A stretch of 64,000 bases of DNA from Virgisporangium aurantiacum (GCF_016863635.1 NZ_BOPG01000057.1:1-64000); one strand, 5' to 3'; counted from the stretch's first letter, positions 1-8,857 are shown. Numbers and translations are program-made. The notes: generated by a model from the sequence alone, not told the origin.

Positions 1-92
1 GCGCAGGCCGGCGGCCAACCCGCCGGCGCAGGCCGGCGACCAACCCGCCGGCGCAGGCCGGCGACCAACCCGCCGGCGCAGGCCGGCGACCA
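1..92. repeat. 25-bp tandem repeat, about 3.7 copies
   Basis: Copies start at 1, 26, 51 and 76. Each has a GCGCAGGCCGGCG core followed by ACCAACCCGCCG; copy 1 has one substitution and copy 4 diverges after base 92. A related GCGCAGGCCGGCCGACC reappears near 121. The unit length is not a multiple of three, so a reading frame through it would change at every copy. It therefore looks like intergenic DNA upstream of the Ter operon rather than a coding repeat. The array is cut by the window edge, so its full copy number is unknown. Confidence 0.8.
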
Positions 93-246
93 GGCCGGCA
101 ACGCCGGCGGGACCGCACCGGCGCAGGCCGGCCGACCGAAAGGCGGCGTACACAACACACCCGACCGAGGCGTTCGGCGGGCCCCCGGCGCCGCTGGCCC
201 GGTGGGTCACGCGCAGCGCCACCCTCATCACAAGACGAGGTCGCCG

Positions 247-1470
247 ATGCGCCATTTCCAGCAGTTGCCCGATTCGCAGGCAGCGATGCTGTTCCATCGG
301 ATCCCCGCTGAGTTCACCCGGAACAGTCCGCCGGACCAGCTCGCCGTCGCGCTGGGCGCCACCCTGTACGCGCCCGCCATCCGGCCGAACCTCGCCGACG
401 ATCTCGCCCGCTGCCACCGGGACGGCCTGATGAGCCTGGTGTGCTGCCTCGAGGACGCGATCCGTGACGACGAGGTCGACGCGGCCGAGGTGAACCTCGC
501 CTACCAGCTGCGTAGGTTCGCCGATGCTGGCAGCAGCCGATTTGTCGCCGAGGGAGGCGACGAGCCCGACGGCCCGCTGCTCTTCATCCGGGTACGACAC
601 CACGACCAGATCTACCGCATGGCCGAACGCCTCGGCGACGCGATGCGCGTCGTCAGCGGGTTCGTCCTGCCCAAGTTCCGGCCCGACGAGTCGGGGCGGG
701 CAGGGGTGCAGGCGGTGCACGACATCGCGGCGGCCACGGCCCTGCCCGTCTACGCGATGCCGGTACTGGAGACGCCGGAGATCGCACATGCCGAGTCGCG
801 ACTGGAGACGTTGATCCAGATCCGTCAGCTGCTCGACCGGTTCCGGGACCGGGTGCTCGCCACGCGGGTCGGCGTCACCGATCTCTGTGGCTGGTACGGC
901 CTGCGCCGGCCGGCCGAGCTCACGGCCTGGGACCTCGGCCTGATCTCGACCACGCTCACCGACATCATCAACGTGATGGCCCGCCGCGACCGCACCGGCG
1001 ACGGCTACGTGATCTCGGGCCCGGTGTGGGAGTACTTCACCGGTGGCGAGCGCGTGCTCAAGCCGTTGCTGCGCGAGAGCCCGTTCACCGAGCACGACCC
1101 GAACGGCCGCGTCCTGCGTCGCAAGCTGGTGCGCGACGCGCTCGACGGGCTGATCCGGGAGATCCTGCTGGACCGTGCGAACGGGCTCACCGGCAAGACG
1201 ATCATCCATCCGAGCCACGCCTCCGCCGTCCACGCGCTGAGCGTGGTGAGCCACGAGGAGTACAGCGACGCGGTGGTGATCGCGGCCGACGCCAACGGCG
1301 CCGGCGGCGTGCTGCGCAGCGCCTACGCGAACAAGATGAACGAGGTCCGGCCGCACTACGCGTGGGCGCAGCTCACGCTGCTCCGGGCGCGGATGTTCGG
1401 GGTCGCCGCCGAGGGCGTCAGCTTCGTCGACTTCCTCGACGCATCCGTCGATCGGGAACTGGTGGCATGA
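247..1470 (+). CDS. CitE-like HpcH/HpaI lyase of the Ter-associated biosynthetic operon
   Basis: A 407-residue protein of the HpcH/HpaI aldolase / citrate lyase beta superfamily, TIM-barrel enzymes that cleave or form C-C bonds on CoA- or acid-type substrates. Visible landmarks are CLEDAI near residue 66, an arginine in RVRHH, the glutamate in PVLETPE, and GKTIIHPSHA near residue 314, the CitE-like substrate-loop pattern. It is the first of four tightly packed genes (lyase, PRTase-TRSP, StiP/PELOTA, HAD) known to accompany terD genes and proposed to make a small molecule or modified nucleotide for stress defence. The frame is open upstream to GTG 202. ATG 247 is preferred because the family-like sequence begins there and the upstream residues look non-coding. 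The true substrate is unknown. Confidence 0.85.
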   Translation: MRHFQQLPDSQAAMLFHRIPAEFTRNSPPDQLAVALGATLYAPAIRPNLADDLARCHRDGLMSLVCCLEDAIRDDEVDAAEVNLAYQLRRFADAGSSRFVAEGGDEPDGPLLFIRVRHHDQIYRMAERLGDAMRVVSGFVLPKFRPDESGRAGVQAVHDIAAATALPVYAMPVLETPEIAHAESRLETLIQIRQLLDRFRDRVLATRVGVTDLCGWYGLRRPAELTAWDLGLISTTLTDIINVMARRDRTGDGYVISGPVWEYFTGGERVLKPLLRESPFTEHDPNGRVLRRKLVRDALDGLIREILLDRANGLTGKTIIHPSHASAVHALSVVSHEEYSDAVVIAADANGAGGVLRSAYANKMNEVRPHYAWAQLTLLRARMFGVAAEGVSFVDFLDASVDRELVA

Positions 1471-1495
1471 GCGCCGTAGCGAAGCGGAGGCGTTC

Positions 1496-2869
1496 ATGCC
1501 GCGCGCATTTCCGTTGTTCATCTCCGGGAAGCAGAGCATGACAGAACATTTGACGCGGTGGGTCGGCGAGCACCTCGACGTCACGCTCGTCGACCCGCCC
1601 GGTGCCGACGGCATCAGGCTCGGTGATCTCGCCGGCCTCGCCGTGCGACGCAATCCCAAGCGGGCCCACCTCGTGGTCTCGAAGGTGCTCGGCAAGCACA
1701 TCCCCACCGACCCGCGCCTGGTCTACGCGTCGGCCCGCCTGCTCGGCGACAGGGCCGCCGAGGCTCTCGGTGGTCACCCCGGGCGCGCGGCGTGGGGGCC
1801 GTTCGTGGCGGCACTGCGGGGTGACCGGGAGGAGCTGGCGAAGTGCGTCGGGCCGGCCGATCCGGGGACGCCGGTGCCGGTGCCGCCGCTGGTGTTCGGG
1901 TTCGCGGAGACGGCCACCGCGCTCGGCCACGCCGTCTCCGACTCCTTCGCCGGTGCCCGCTACCTGCACTCCACCCGGCGGGCGGTGCCCGGGTTCACGC
2001 CCGCCGGCACGTTCGACGAGTCGCACAGCCACGCCACCGAGCACCTGCTGCTGCCGGCCGACCCGGGCTGGCTCAGCGACCCGGCGCCGGTGGTGCTGGT
2101 CGACGACGAGCTGACCACGGGCCGCACGGCCGCCGCGACGATCCGGGCCCTGCACCGCCTCCGGCCGCGCGACCGGTACGTGGTGGCCGCGCTGCTCGAC
2201 CTGCGCACCGAGGCCGACCGCCCGGTCCTCGCCGACCTGGCGGCGGAACTGGGCACCAGGATCGACGTGGTGTCCCTGGCGAACGGCGAGGTTGACCTGC
2301 CGGCCGACGTCCTCGAACGCGGCACCGCCCTGGTTTCCCGGCTCGCTCCGGCGCACCCCACGGCGTCGGCTCCGAACGGGACCGCACCGAAAAGGATCGA
2401 CGCGGACTGGCCGGCCGGCCTGCCCGAGGGCGGGCGGCACGGGTTCGCGGCCGAGCACCGCACCGGGCTCGGCGCCGCCGTCGACACCCTCGCCGCCGAG
2501 GTCGCGGGCGGGCTGCCCGACGGGAGGATCCTCGTCCTCGGCTCCGAGGAACTGATGTACACGCCGTTGCGGCTCGCGCTGGCGTTGACCGGGTACCGCG
2601 AACACGTGCGGTACACGTCGACCACCCGGTCGCCGGTGCTGCCCGTCGACGACCCGGGCTACGCGGTGCGCACCAGCCTGCGGTTCGCCTCGCCGGAGCC
2701 CGACCCCGACGGCAAGCCCCGCTTCGTCAACAACGTCGAGGGCGCCGGGTTCGACGGCATCGTGCTGGTGCTGGACCGGGCCGCCGACACGCCTTCGCTG
2801 TGGGGGGCCGGTGGCCTCGTCGAGGCGCTGCGGCCGGTCACCGGATCCCTGAACGTGGTGGTGTTGTGA
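1496..2869 (+). CDS. Phosphoribosyltransferase with C-terminal TRSP domain
   Basis: A 457-residue protein joining a type I phosphoribosyltransferase-like domain to a TRSP domain. The PRPP-binding loop is clear as VLVDDELTTGRT near residues 199-210. The domain-naming T-R-S-P tetrad occurs near residue 375 in TTTRSPV. Families of this architecture occur in Ter-linked biosynthetic operons and are inferred to transfer phosphoribose to an unidentified base or acceptor. ATG 1496 is preferred over ATG 1538 because GGAGG at 1486-1490 is well spaced. It lies 25 bp after the lyase, and its TGA overlaps the GTG start of the next gene, so translation is probably coupled. Confidence 0.85.
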   Translation: MPRAFPLFISGKQSMTEHLTRWVGEHLDVTLVDPPGADGIRLGDLAGLAVRRNPKRAHLVVSKVLGKHIPTDPRLVYASARLLGDRAAEALGGHPGRAAWGPFVAALRGDREELAKCVGPADPGTPVPVPPLVFGFAETATALGHAVSDSFAGARYLHSTRRAVPGFTPAGTFDESHSHATEHLLLPADPGWLSDPAPVVLVDDELTTGRTAAATIRALHRLRPRDRYVVAALLDLRTEADRPVLADLAAELGTRIDVVSLANGEVDLPADVLERGTALVSRLAPAHPTASAPNGTAPKRIDADWPAGLPEGGRHGFAAEHRTGLGAAVDTLAAEVAGGLPDGRILVLGSEELMYTPLRLALALTGYREHVRYTSTTRSPVLPVDDPGYAVRTSLRFASPEPDPDGKPRFVNNVEGAGFDGIVLVLDRAADTPSLWGAGGLVEALRPVTGSLNVVVL

Positions 2870-4011
2870 AGCCGCTGCACGGGCCGGAGTTCGGGAGCTA
2901 CCCGGCCGACGACGTCACCTGGCTGCTCAAGGACCTGTCCGACGTGTCGCTGGAGGCGCCGGTCGAGGAGCGGGAGGCGGCCGTGCAGGCCGGCACCGCC
3001 CACTACGCCGAGTCGCTGCCGATCGAGTACCAGCCGTCGGCCGAGTACCAGGCGCTGTTCCAGGCCGCGCTGGCCGACTCCGCCGAGCGGGTCGCGCACG
3101 CCGTCGGCACGGTCACCGAGCTGGTGCTGGCCGGCAAGCCGACGCCGGTGCTCGCGTCGCTGGCCCGGGCCGGCACGCCGGTCGGCGTCCTGATGCGCCG
3201 CTGGGCGCGCTTCGCCCACGACCTCGACGTGCCGCACTACACGCTGTCGATCGTGCGCGGGCGGGGCATCGACCGGGTGGCCCTGCGTCACCTCGCGACC
3301 CGACACGACCCGGCCGACGTGGCGTTCGTCGACGGCTGGACCGGCAAGGGCGCGATCACCCGGGAGCTCGCGGCCGCGCTCGCGGAGGTCGAGGCGGAGG
3401 ACGGCGTGCGCTTCGACCCGGCGCTGGCCGTGCTCGCCGACCCGGGCGGGTGCGTCCCGCTGTTCGGCACCCGCGACGACTTCCTCATCCCGTCGGCCTG
3501 CCTCAACTCGACCGTGTCCGGGCTGGTGTCGCGCACCGTGCTGAACGACGCGTACATCGGGCCGGGCGACTTCCACGGGGCGAAGTACTACCGCGAGCTC
3601 ACCGCGTCCGATGTCTCCATGCATTTCATCGACGCGATCACCGCGCGCTTCCCCGCGGTGGCCGACCGGGTCGCGGCCGACTGGCCGCGGCTGGCCGAGA
3701 GCGACCGCAGCCCGGACTGGCGCGGCTGGCGGACCACCGACGAGGTCGCCGCCCGGTACGGCATCACCAACGTCAACCTCGTCAAGCCCGGCGTGGGCGA
3801 GACGACGCGGGTGCTGCTTCGCCGGGTGCCCTGGCGGGTGCTGGTCCGCCCGAACGCCGAGGGTGACCTCCGGCATGTGCTCCTGCTCGCCGAACAGCGC
3901 GGCGTGCCGGTGGAAGAGGTGCCGGGCCTGCCCTACTCCTGTGTCGGCCTGATCCGGCCCGGCTTCACCACGACAACCACGCACGAAGAGGAAGCCTTGG
4001 CGATTCAGTGA
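2866..4011 (+). CDS. StiP-type protein with PELOTA-like RNA-binding C-terminus
   Basis: A 381-residue protein matching the family called cysteine protease StiP, also described as a second, unusual PRTase family (PRTase_1), with a C-terminal PELOTA-like RNA-binding region. Characteristic stretches are GSYPADDVTWLLKDL at the N-terminus, ARAGTPVG, and FVDGWTGKGAITREL, which resembles a phosphate-binding loop. The C-terminal LLLAEQRGVPVEEVP segment fits the PELOTA-like part. GTG 2866 is chosen because it gives the usual N-terminus and a 4-bp overlap with the upstream stop. Two names for the family reflect real uncertainty about its chemistry. It is the third gene of the operon and overlaps the HAD gene by 4 bp. 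Confidence 0.82.
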   Translation: MKPLHGPEFGSYPADDVTWLLKDLSDVSLEAPVEEREAAVQAGTAHYAESLPIEYQPSAEYQALFQAALADSAERVAHAVGTVTELVLAGKPTPVLASLARAGTPVGVLMRRWARFAHDLDVPHYTLSIVRGRGIDRVALRHLATRHDPADVAFVDGWTGKGAITRELAAALAEVEAEDGVRFDPALAVLADPGGCVPLFGTRDDFLIPSACLNSTVSGLVSRTVLNDAYIGPGDFHGAKYYRELTASDVSMHFIDAITARFPAVADRVAADWPRLAESDRSPDWRGWRTTDEVAARYGITNVNLVKPGVGETTRVLLRRVPWRVLVRPNAEGDLRHVLLLAEQRGVPVEEVPGLPYSCVGLIRPGFTTTTTHEEEALAIQ

Positions 4012-4832
4012 TTCCCGTCCTCGCGGCGACCGACCTCGACGGCACCGTTCTCTTCTCCGAACGGGCGATGGGCTCGGCGCGGCCCTCTCAAGATCGCCTT
4101 ACCCCGATCGACGTGGTCGACGACCACGTCTACGCCTACATGACCGACGCGGTGATCGACGGCTGGACCCGGCTCGCCGCCGACGGCGTGGTGCTGCCGG
4201 CGACGACGCGGTCGGTGCCGCAGTACACCCGGCTGCGGTTGCCCGGACGGGCACCGAAATACGCCGTCGTGTGCAACGGCGCCCGCATCCTGGTCGACGG
4301 CTCGTCGGACCCCGACTGGGAGCGTCGGGTGCGCGCCGCGCTCGTCGAGGCGGCGCCGTTCGCCGAGGTCGAGCGGCAGGCCGTCGGTTGGCGCGGCGAG
4401 CACGACGTCGCGGCGTTGCGGTCCGTGGAGGACTTCTTCCTCTACTTCACCGTTACCGTGCGTGAGGACTGGTTCGCTCTGTTCGCCGGCGAGGTGGCCG
4501 ACTGGTGCCGGCAGCGGGGCTGGCGGGCGTCGCTGCAGGGCCGCAAGCTCTACCTCCTCCCCGAGGTGCTCGACAAGGCCGCGGCGGTGGCCGAGGTGGC
4601 CGAACGGCTCGGCGCACAGCGCGTCGTCGCAGGTGGAGACTCCCTTCTCGACCAGCAGATGTTGAGCACCGCCGATGCCTCGATCCGGCCGGCGCACGGC
4701 GAACTCCACCTCACCGGATACTCGGCGCCGAACTGCCGGACAACCACCGGACACGGCGCGGCGGCCGGAGACGAGATCATGGAGTGGTACGTCGCCGAAG
4801 TCGGTACACACAGGGTTGCGCGTATCGCCTAG
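4008..4832 (+). CDS. HAD-superfamily phosphatase of the Ter operon
   Basis: A 274-residue Cof/sucrose-phosphatase-like HAD hydrolase. Motif I is DLDGT at residues 9-13, with aspartates for nucleophile and acid/base. The late metal-binding motif appears as GGDSLLD around residue 210. The long insert between them fits a C2-capped HAD. It probably dephosphorylates an intermediate or product of the upstream PRTase steps, which is the role proposed for HADs in Ter-linked operons. The GTG start overlaps the preceding TGA by 4 bp. It is the last of the four coupled biosynthetic genes; the terD block follows after 76 bp. Confidence 0.87.
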   Translation: MIPVLAATDLDGTVLFSERAMGSARPSQDRLTPIDVVDDHVYAYMTDAVIDGWTRLAADGVVLPATTRSVPQYTRLRLPGRAPKYAVVCNGARILVDGSSDPDWERRVRAALVEAAPFAEVERQAVGWRGEHDVAALRSVEDFFLYFTVTVREDWFALFAGEVADWCRQRGWRASLQGRKLYLLPEVLDKAAAVAEVAERLGAQRVVAGGDSLLDQQMLSTADASIRPAHGELHLTGYSAPNCRTTTGHGAAAGDEIMEWYVAEVGTHRVARIA

Positions 4833-4908
4833 GCTGCACATCCGCATCGGTAGGTGGGGGCGTTAGGGTTTGGCGCACCGACCCGTCCGATGACTCGAGG
4901 GGGACACA

Positions 4909-6450
4909 TTGAGCACGGCGCTGGTCAAGGGCCAGAACATGTCGCTGGCGGTGCGGCAACTCAGGGTGACGGTTCAGGTCGCCCATGCCGCCGACCTCTC
5001 CGCGCTGCTCGTCACCACGAGCGGCAAGGTCCGTTCCGATGCCGACTTCATCTTCTTCAACCAGCCGAACGGGCCGGGGGTGACGTGCCAGCAGCCGGCC
5101 GGTGGCCAGCCGTGGCGCGTCGACCTCGACCTTGACCGCGTCCCCGCCGACATCGACAAGGTGCGCGTCGTCTCCAGCCTCGACGGCAACAACGTCCGGT
5201 TCGGTCAGTTCGCCCCGCCGATCGTGCAGGTCACCGACCTCAGCGGCACCCCGATCGCCAGCTACACGATGACCGGGCTCGACCGGGAGAGCATCGTGGT
5301 CGCGGTCGAGGCCTACCGCCGCCAGGGCCAGTGGAAGCTGCGGGCGGTCGGGCAGGGCTACGCCGGCGGGCTCGCCGACCTGGTCACCGACCACGGCGTC
5401 AGCGTCGACGACGCGGGGTCGCAGCAGGCGGCAGCCCCGCCCCAGCGTCCCGCGCCGCACCAGCCGGCCCCGGCGCCCCAGCAGCCGGCACCCCAGCAAC
5501 CGGCCTACCAGGCACCGGCCGCCTACCAGGCACCGCCGACGCCACCGACGCCACCCGGCTACCAGCAGCCGTACCAACAGCCGCACCAGCAGCAGCCACC
5601 GGCCTACCAGCAGCCGGCGTACCAGGCACCGCCGGCCCCACCCACCGGCCCGATGCCGACCGTTCCCCCGCAGTACCCGAACCAGCCGCCCGCCTACCAG
5701 GCGCCGCCGACCGGCCAGTTCCCGCCGCAGGTGCCGCCCACCGGCCAGTTCCCGTCGCAGCCGCCCACGGGCCAGTTCCCGCCGACCGGGCAATACCCGC
5801 CGCAGCCGCCCACCGGGCAGTTCCCCCAGCCGCCCGCCCAGGCACCGGGCGGGGAGGCCGTTGCCCAGCCCGGGCGGCCGGTCAGCCTGCAGAAGGGCCA
5901 GCGGATCTCGCTGCAGAAGCAGGACGGCTCGCAGCTCACCCTGGTGCGCATGGGCCTCGGCTGGGACCCGATCAAGAAGCGGGGCCTGTTCGGGAGCCGC
6001 GAGATCGAGATCGACCTCGACGCGTCGGCGGTGCTGTTCGCCGACCACCAGCCGGTCGACATCGCCTTCTACAACCACCTGCGCAGCAACGACGGCTCGG
6101 TCATGCACACCGGCGACAACCGCACGGGTGCCGGCGACGGTGACGACGAGTCGATCATGGTGGAGTTGACCCGGGTGCCGGCCCACGTCAACGTCATCTT
6201 CTTCGTGGTCACCTCGTACGAGGGCCACTCGTTCCAGCAGATCGAGAACGCGTTCTGCCGCCTCGTCGACGAGACCAGCCGCGGTGAACTCGCCCGCTAC
6301 ACGCTGTCGGGCGGAGTGCCCTACACGGCGATGATCATGGCCAAGGTCTACCGCGACGGCACGGCGTGGAAGATGCAGGCCATCGGGGAAGGCGCTCAGG
6401 GCAAAACCCCGCTCGACCTGGTACCCCATCTCACCCGCCTGACGTACTAG
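4909..6450 (+). CDS. Two-domain TerD protein with Gln/Pro-rich linker
   Basis: A 513-residue protein with an N-terminal TerD-like beta-sandwich (about 1-165), a low-complexity linker rich in Gln, Pro and Tyr (about 166-324) and a second, canonical TerD domain (325-513). The C-terminal domain carries the acidic calcium-binding cluster GDGDDES, preceded by RSNDGSV and HTGDNRTG. The N-terminal copy lacks this cluster and resembles the N-terminus of the third TerD gene. TTG 4909 is the start, supported by GAGGGGG at 4897-4903. TerD proteins bind calcium and act in tellurite, phage and chemical stress responses. The linker contains repeated PPTGQFPP-like units and is probably disordered. Confidence 0.88.
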   Translation: MSTALVKGQNMSLAVRQLRVTVQVAHAADLSALLVTTSGKVRSDADFIFFNQPNGPGVTCQQPAGGQPWRVDLDLDRVPADIDKVRVVSSLDGNNVRFGQFAPPIVQVTDLSGTPIASYTMTGLDRESIVVAVEAYRRQGQWKLRAVGQGYAGGLADLVTDHGVSVDDAGSQQAAAPPQRPAPHQPAPAPQQPAPQQPAYQAPAAYQAPPTPPTPPGYQQPYQQPHQQQPPAYQQPAYQAPPAPPTGPMPTVPPQYPNQPPAYQAPPTGQFPPQVPPTGQFPSQPPTGQFPPTGQYPPQPPTGQFPQPPAQAPGGEAVAQPGRPVSLQKGQRISLQKQDGSQLTLVRMGLGWDPIKKRGLFGSREIEIDLDASAVLFADHQPVDIAFYNHLRSNDGSVMHTGDNRTGAGDGDDESIMVELTRVPAHVNVIFFVVTSYEGHSFQQIENAFCRLVDETSRGELARYTLSGGVPYTAMIMAKVYRDGTAWKMQAIGEGAQGKTPLDLVPHLTRLTY

Positions 6451-6506
6451 CGATCAGGCGTCCATCAACAAGGCCGTTCGTTCAAGAACAGAAGGAGTAC
6501 GTACGG

Positions 6507-7079
6507 ATGTCTGTTTCGCTGCAAAAGGGTCAGGGCGTCTCGCTGCAGAAGCGCGACGGCGGGCAGCTGACCCTGGTCCGCATGGGCCTGGGGTGGGACC
6601 CGATCAAGAAGCGCGGCCTCTTCGGCAGCCGCGAGCTGGAGGTCGACCTCGACGCGTCGGCAGTGATGTTCGCCGACCAGCAGCCGGTCGACGTGGCGTT
6701 CTTCAACCACCTGCGCAGCAACGACGGCTCGGTGACCCACACCGGTGACAACCGCACGGGTCACGGCGACGGCGACGACGAGTCGATCATGGTCGACCTG
6801 CCCCGGGTGCCGGCGCACGTCAACACGATCTTCCTGACCGTCACCTCGTACGAGGGCCACACGTTCGAGCAGGTCGAGAACGCGTTCTGCCGCCTGGTCG
6901 ACGAGACCAACGGCCAGGAACTGGCCCGCTACACGCTCAGCGGTGGCTACCCGGCGCAGGCCATGGTCATGGCCAAGCTGGTGCGCCACGGCAACGGCTG
7001 GGGCATGCAGGCGATCGGCGAGGCGGCGGCCGGCCGTACCGCGCTCGACCTGGTCCCCACCCTGCAGCGCCTGGTCTGA
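6507..7079 (+). CDS. terD: TerD-family calcium-binding stress protein
   Basis: A 190-residue canonical single-domain TerD protein, the normal family length. It opens with VSLQKGQGVSLQK and contains the GDGDDESIMVDL calcium-binding segment. It is nearly identical in pattern to the C-terminal domain of the preceding gene, suggesting recent duplication. ATG 6507 is chosen because AGAAGGAG at 6490-6497 is a good ribosome binding site and TerD homology begins there; an open frame extends upstream but overlaps the previous gene. It lies 56 bp after the two-domain TerD gene and 35 bp before the TerD/FtsK-like gene, consistent with one transcript. Confidence 0.93.
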   Translation: MSVSLQKGQGVSLQKRDGGQLTLVRMGLGWDPIKKRGLFGSRELEVDLDASAVMFADQQPVDVAFFNHLRSNDGSVTHTGDNRTGHGDGDDESIMVDLPRVPAHVNTIFLTVTSYEGHTFEQVENAFCRLVDETNGQELARYTLSGGYPAQAMVMAKLVRHGNGWGMQAIGEAAAGRTALDLVPTLQRLV

Positions 7080-7114
7080 CCCTCTCCCACCCCTCCACCG
7101 AAAGGACCCCTCCG

Positions 7115-8857
7115 ATGGTGGCGCTGGTCAAGGGGCAGAACGCCCCGCTGGCCGCCGAACGGATCCGGATCACGATCGAGGTCGACGCTCCGGCCGAAGT
7201 CTCCGCACTGCTGGTCACGCCGGCCGGCCGGGTCCGCGGCGACGGCGATTTCGCGTACCACGGTCGTCCCCGTACCGACGGGGTGGCCTGGGTACAGGCG
7301 GGGCCGCGGCAGGAACTCGCCATCGACCTGACGGCGGTTCCGGCCGACGTGGAGCGGGTGCTCACCGTGGTCAGTCTCGACGACCGGGCGTTCGGTGCCG
7401 TTCCGGCACCGTCCGCCCGCGTCTTCGACCCCAACGGCGACGAGGTCGGTTCGTTCCTGATCGACGGGCTCCGGGACGAGCGTGCGCTGGTCGCGTTCGA
7501 GGTGTACCGCCGCGGCGGCGTATGGAAGTTCCGCGCGGTCGGCCAGGGCTACTCGGGCGGCCTGGCCCAGCTCGTCACGGCGCACGGCGTCGTCTCGGCG
7601 CCGGCACCGCGCTTCGCCGCATCGGCCGCGCAACCGGCTCCGGCGCAACGCGTCCAGCCGCCGGCGCAGGCCGCACCGGCCGCACCCGCGCCCGGCCAGG
7701 CGTGGCCGTCGTCGGTGCCGCCGGCGACGATCACGCCGATGACGATCCGGCCGCCGTCGGTCCCGATCGAGGAGACGCCCGTCGGCCCGGCCGGCGGCTT
7801 CGGCATGAGCGCCGAGGAGCGCATGTACGACGTCCTCTGGAAGATCTTCGAGGACGCGGCGCGCGCGACCGCCTCGCTCCGCTCGGCCACCGAGTACGCC
7901 GAGAAGCGCCGCGACACCGAGATGTCGGCGCTGCTCGACGACCCCCGGATGCGCAACTCGCCGCACACCGACCAGGCCCGGGCCGAGGCCCAGCGCAAGC
8001 ACGACCAGCTGGTCGCCCAGGCGACGGCCGACTACAAGCGCGACGTCGGCTCGCTGGTCACCGAGCTGAACCAGCTCGCCCACCAGCTTCCGGCGCCGAT
8101 GGCCGGCTGGGACAGCCCGTCCTGGAACTCGTGGGCGCCGCCCGCCGAGGAGCCGGCGGTGGCGATCCGCATCGGTGAGCTCACGGTGGCCGAGGCGCCC
8201 GAGCTCAAGGTGCCGATGGTGTTCCGGCTGCCGATGCGCACCCCGCTGTGGATCGACTCGTCGGAGGGCCGGCGCACCGAGGCCGCCGCGCTCGCCCGCA
8301 CGCTCGTCGTGCGGCTGCTCGCGGCGCACCCGCCCGGCCAGCTCAAGGTCCACGTGGCCGACCTCGTCGGCGGCGGTGCCGCCGCGCAGGCGCTGCAGCC
8401 GCTGAACCCGGGCGTGCTGTTCCCGGCGGCCACCACGCCGCAGCAGCTGTCGGAGACGCTCAACAAGCTCACCGAGCGGGTCGACCTCATCCAGATGGCC
8501 GCGCAGGCAGACGCGCTGGAGACGCTGGAGGGCAGCGTCGACAGCGCCCGGCAGCTGCTGGTGCTGCACGACTTCCCGTACGGCTTCGACGACCGGGCGG
8601 TCGCCCAACTGCGGTACCTGATCGAGGAGGGGCCGGCGTACGGCGTCAACATCCTCTTCGTCGCCGACCCCGGCGACGCCTCGACGCTGGGCCCGCTGGT
8701 GTCGTCGCTGTGGCGCTCGATGCTGCGGCTCTCGGCCGTGCCCGACGACCACATCGGCGACCCGTGGGTCGGCATCAACTGGACCTACACCCCCGACGGC
8801 GCGAGCTCACTCCCCGCGGTCAACTCCGTACTGGCGAGGCTCGCGTCCCGCATCTGA
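7115..8857 (+). CDS. TerD-like domain fused to coiled coil and P-loop-less FtsK/HerA-like domain
   Basis: A 580-residue protein. Residues 1-160 resemble the N-terminal TerD-like domain of the gene at 4909 (both open with ALVKGQN). A Pro/Ala-rich linker spans about 160-228. Residues 229-340 are charged and helix-forming, probably a coiled coil. Residues 355-580 resemble the fold region of FtsK/HerA ATPases, with RLLAAHPPGQLKVHVADL and a Walker-B-like LLVLHDFP. The place of the Walker A loop reads WIDSSEGRRT, with no GxxGxGKS/T, so ATP hydrolysis is unlikely. TerD-associated FtsK-like partners are known; the catalytic loss is my reading. It is the last gene before a strong hairpin terminator. 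Confidence 0.72.
   Translation: MVALVKGQNAPLAAERIRITIEVDAPAEVSALLVTPAGRVRGDGDFAYHGRPRTDGVAWVQAGPRQELAIDLTAVPADVERVLTVVSLDDRAFGAVPAPSARVFDPNGDEVGSFLIDGLRDERALVAFEVYRRGGVWKFRAVGQGYSGGLAQLVTAHGVVSAPAPRFAASAAQPAPAQRVQPPAQAAPAAPAPGQAWPSSVPPATITPMTIRPPSVPIEETPVGPAGGFGMSAEERMYDVLWKIFEDAARATASLRSATEYAEKRRDTEMSALLDDPRMRNSPHTDQARAEAQRKHDQLVAQATADYKRDVGSLVTELNQLAHQLPAPMAGWDSPSWNSWAPPAEEPAVAIRIGELTVAEAPELKVPMVFRLPMRTPLWIDSSEGRRTEAAALARTLVVRLLAAHPPGQLKVHVADLVGGGAAAQALQPLNPGVLFPAATTPQQLSETLNKLTERVDLIQMAAQADALETLEGSVDSARQLLVLHDFPYGFDDRAVAQLRYLIEEGPAYGVNILFVADPGDASTLGPLVSSLWRSMLRLSAVPDDHIGDPWVGINWTYTPDGASSLPAVNSVLARLASRI

Noticed and set aside
1..92. 25-bp repeats considered as CRISPR or iteron origin
   Set aside because: There are no spacers between copies, and no replication initiator gene, DnaA boxes or AT-rich segment nearby.
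4777..6429. 550-codon open frame on the minus strand across the two-domain TerD gene
   Set aside because: It is a mirror of the highly biased coding strand; the translation is Arg/Gly/Val-rich with no family resemblance, while the plus strand encodes clear TerD domains.
6947..8752. 601-codon minus-strand frame
   Set aside because: Antisense shadow of the TerD/FtsK-like gene, with no recognisable domain.
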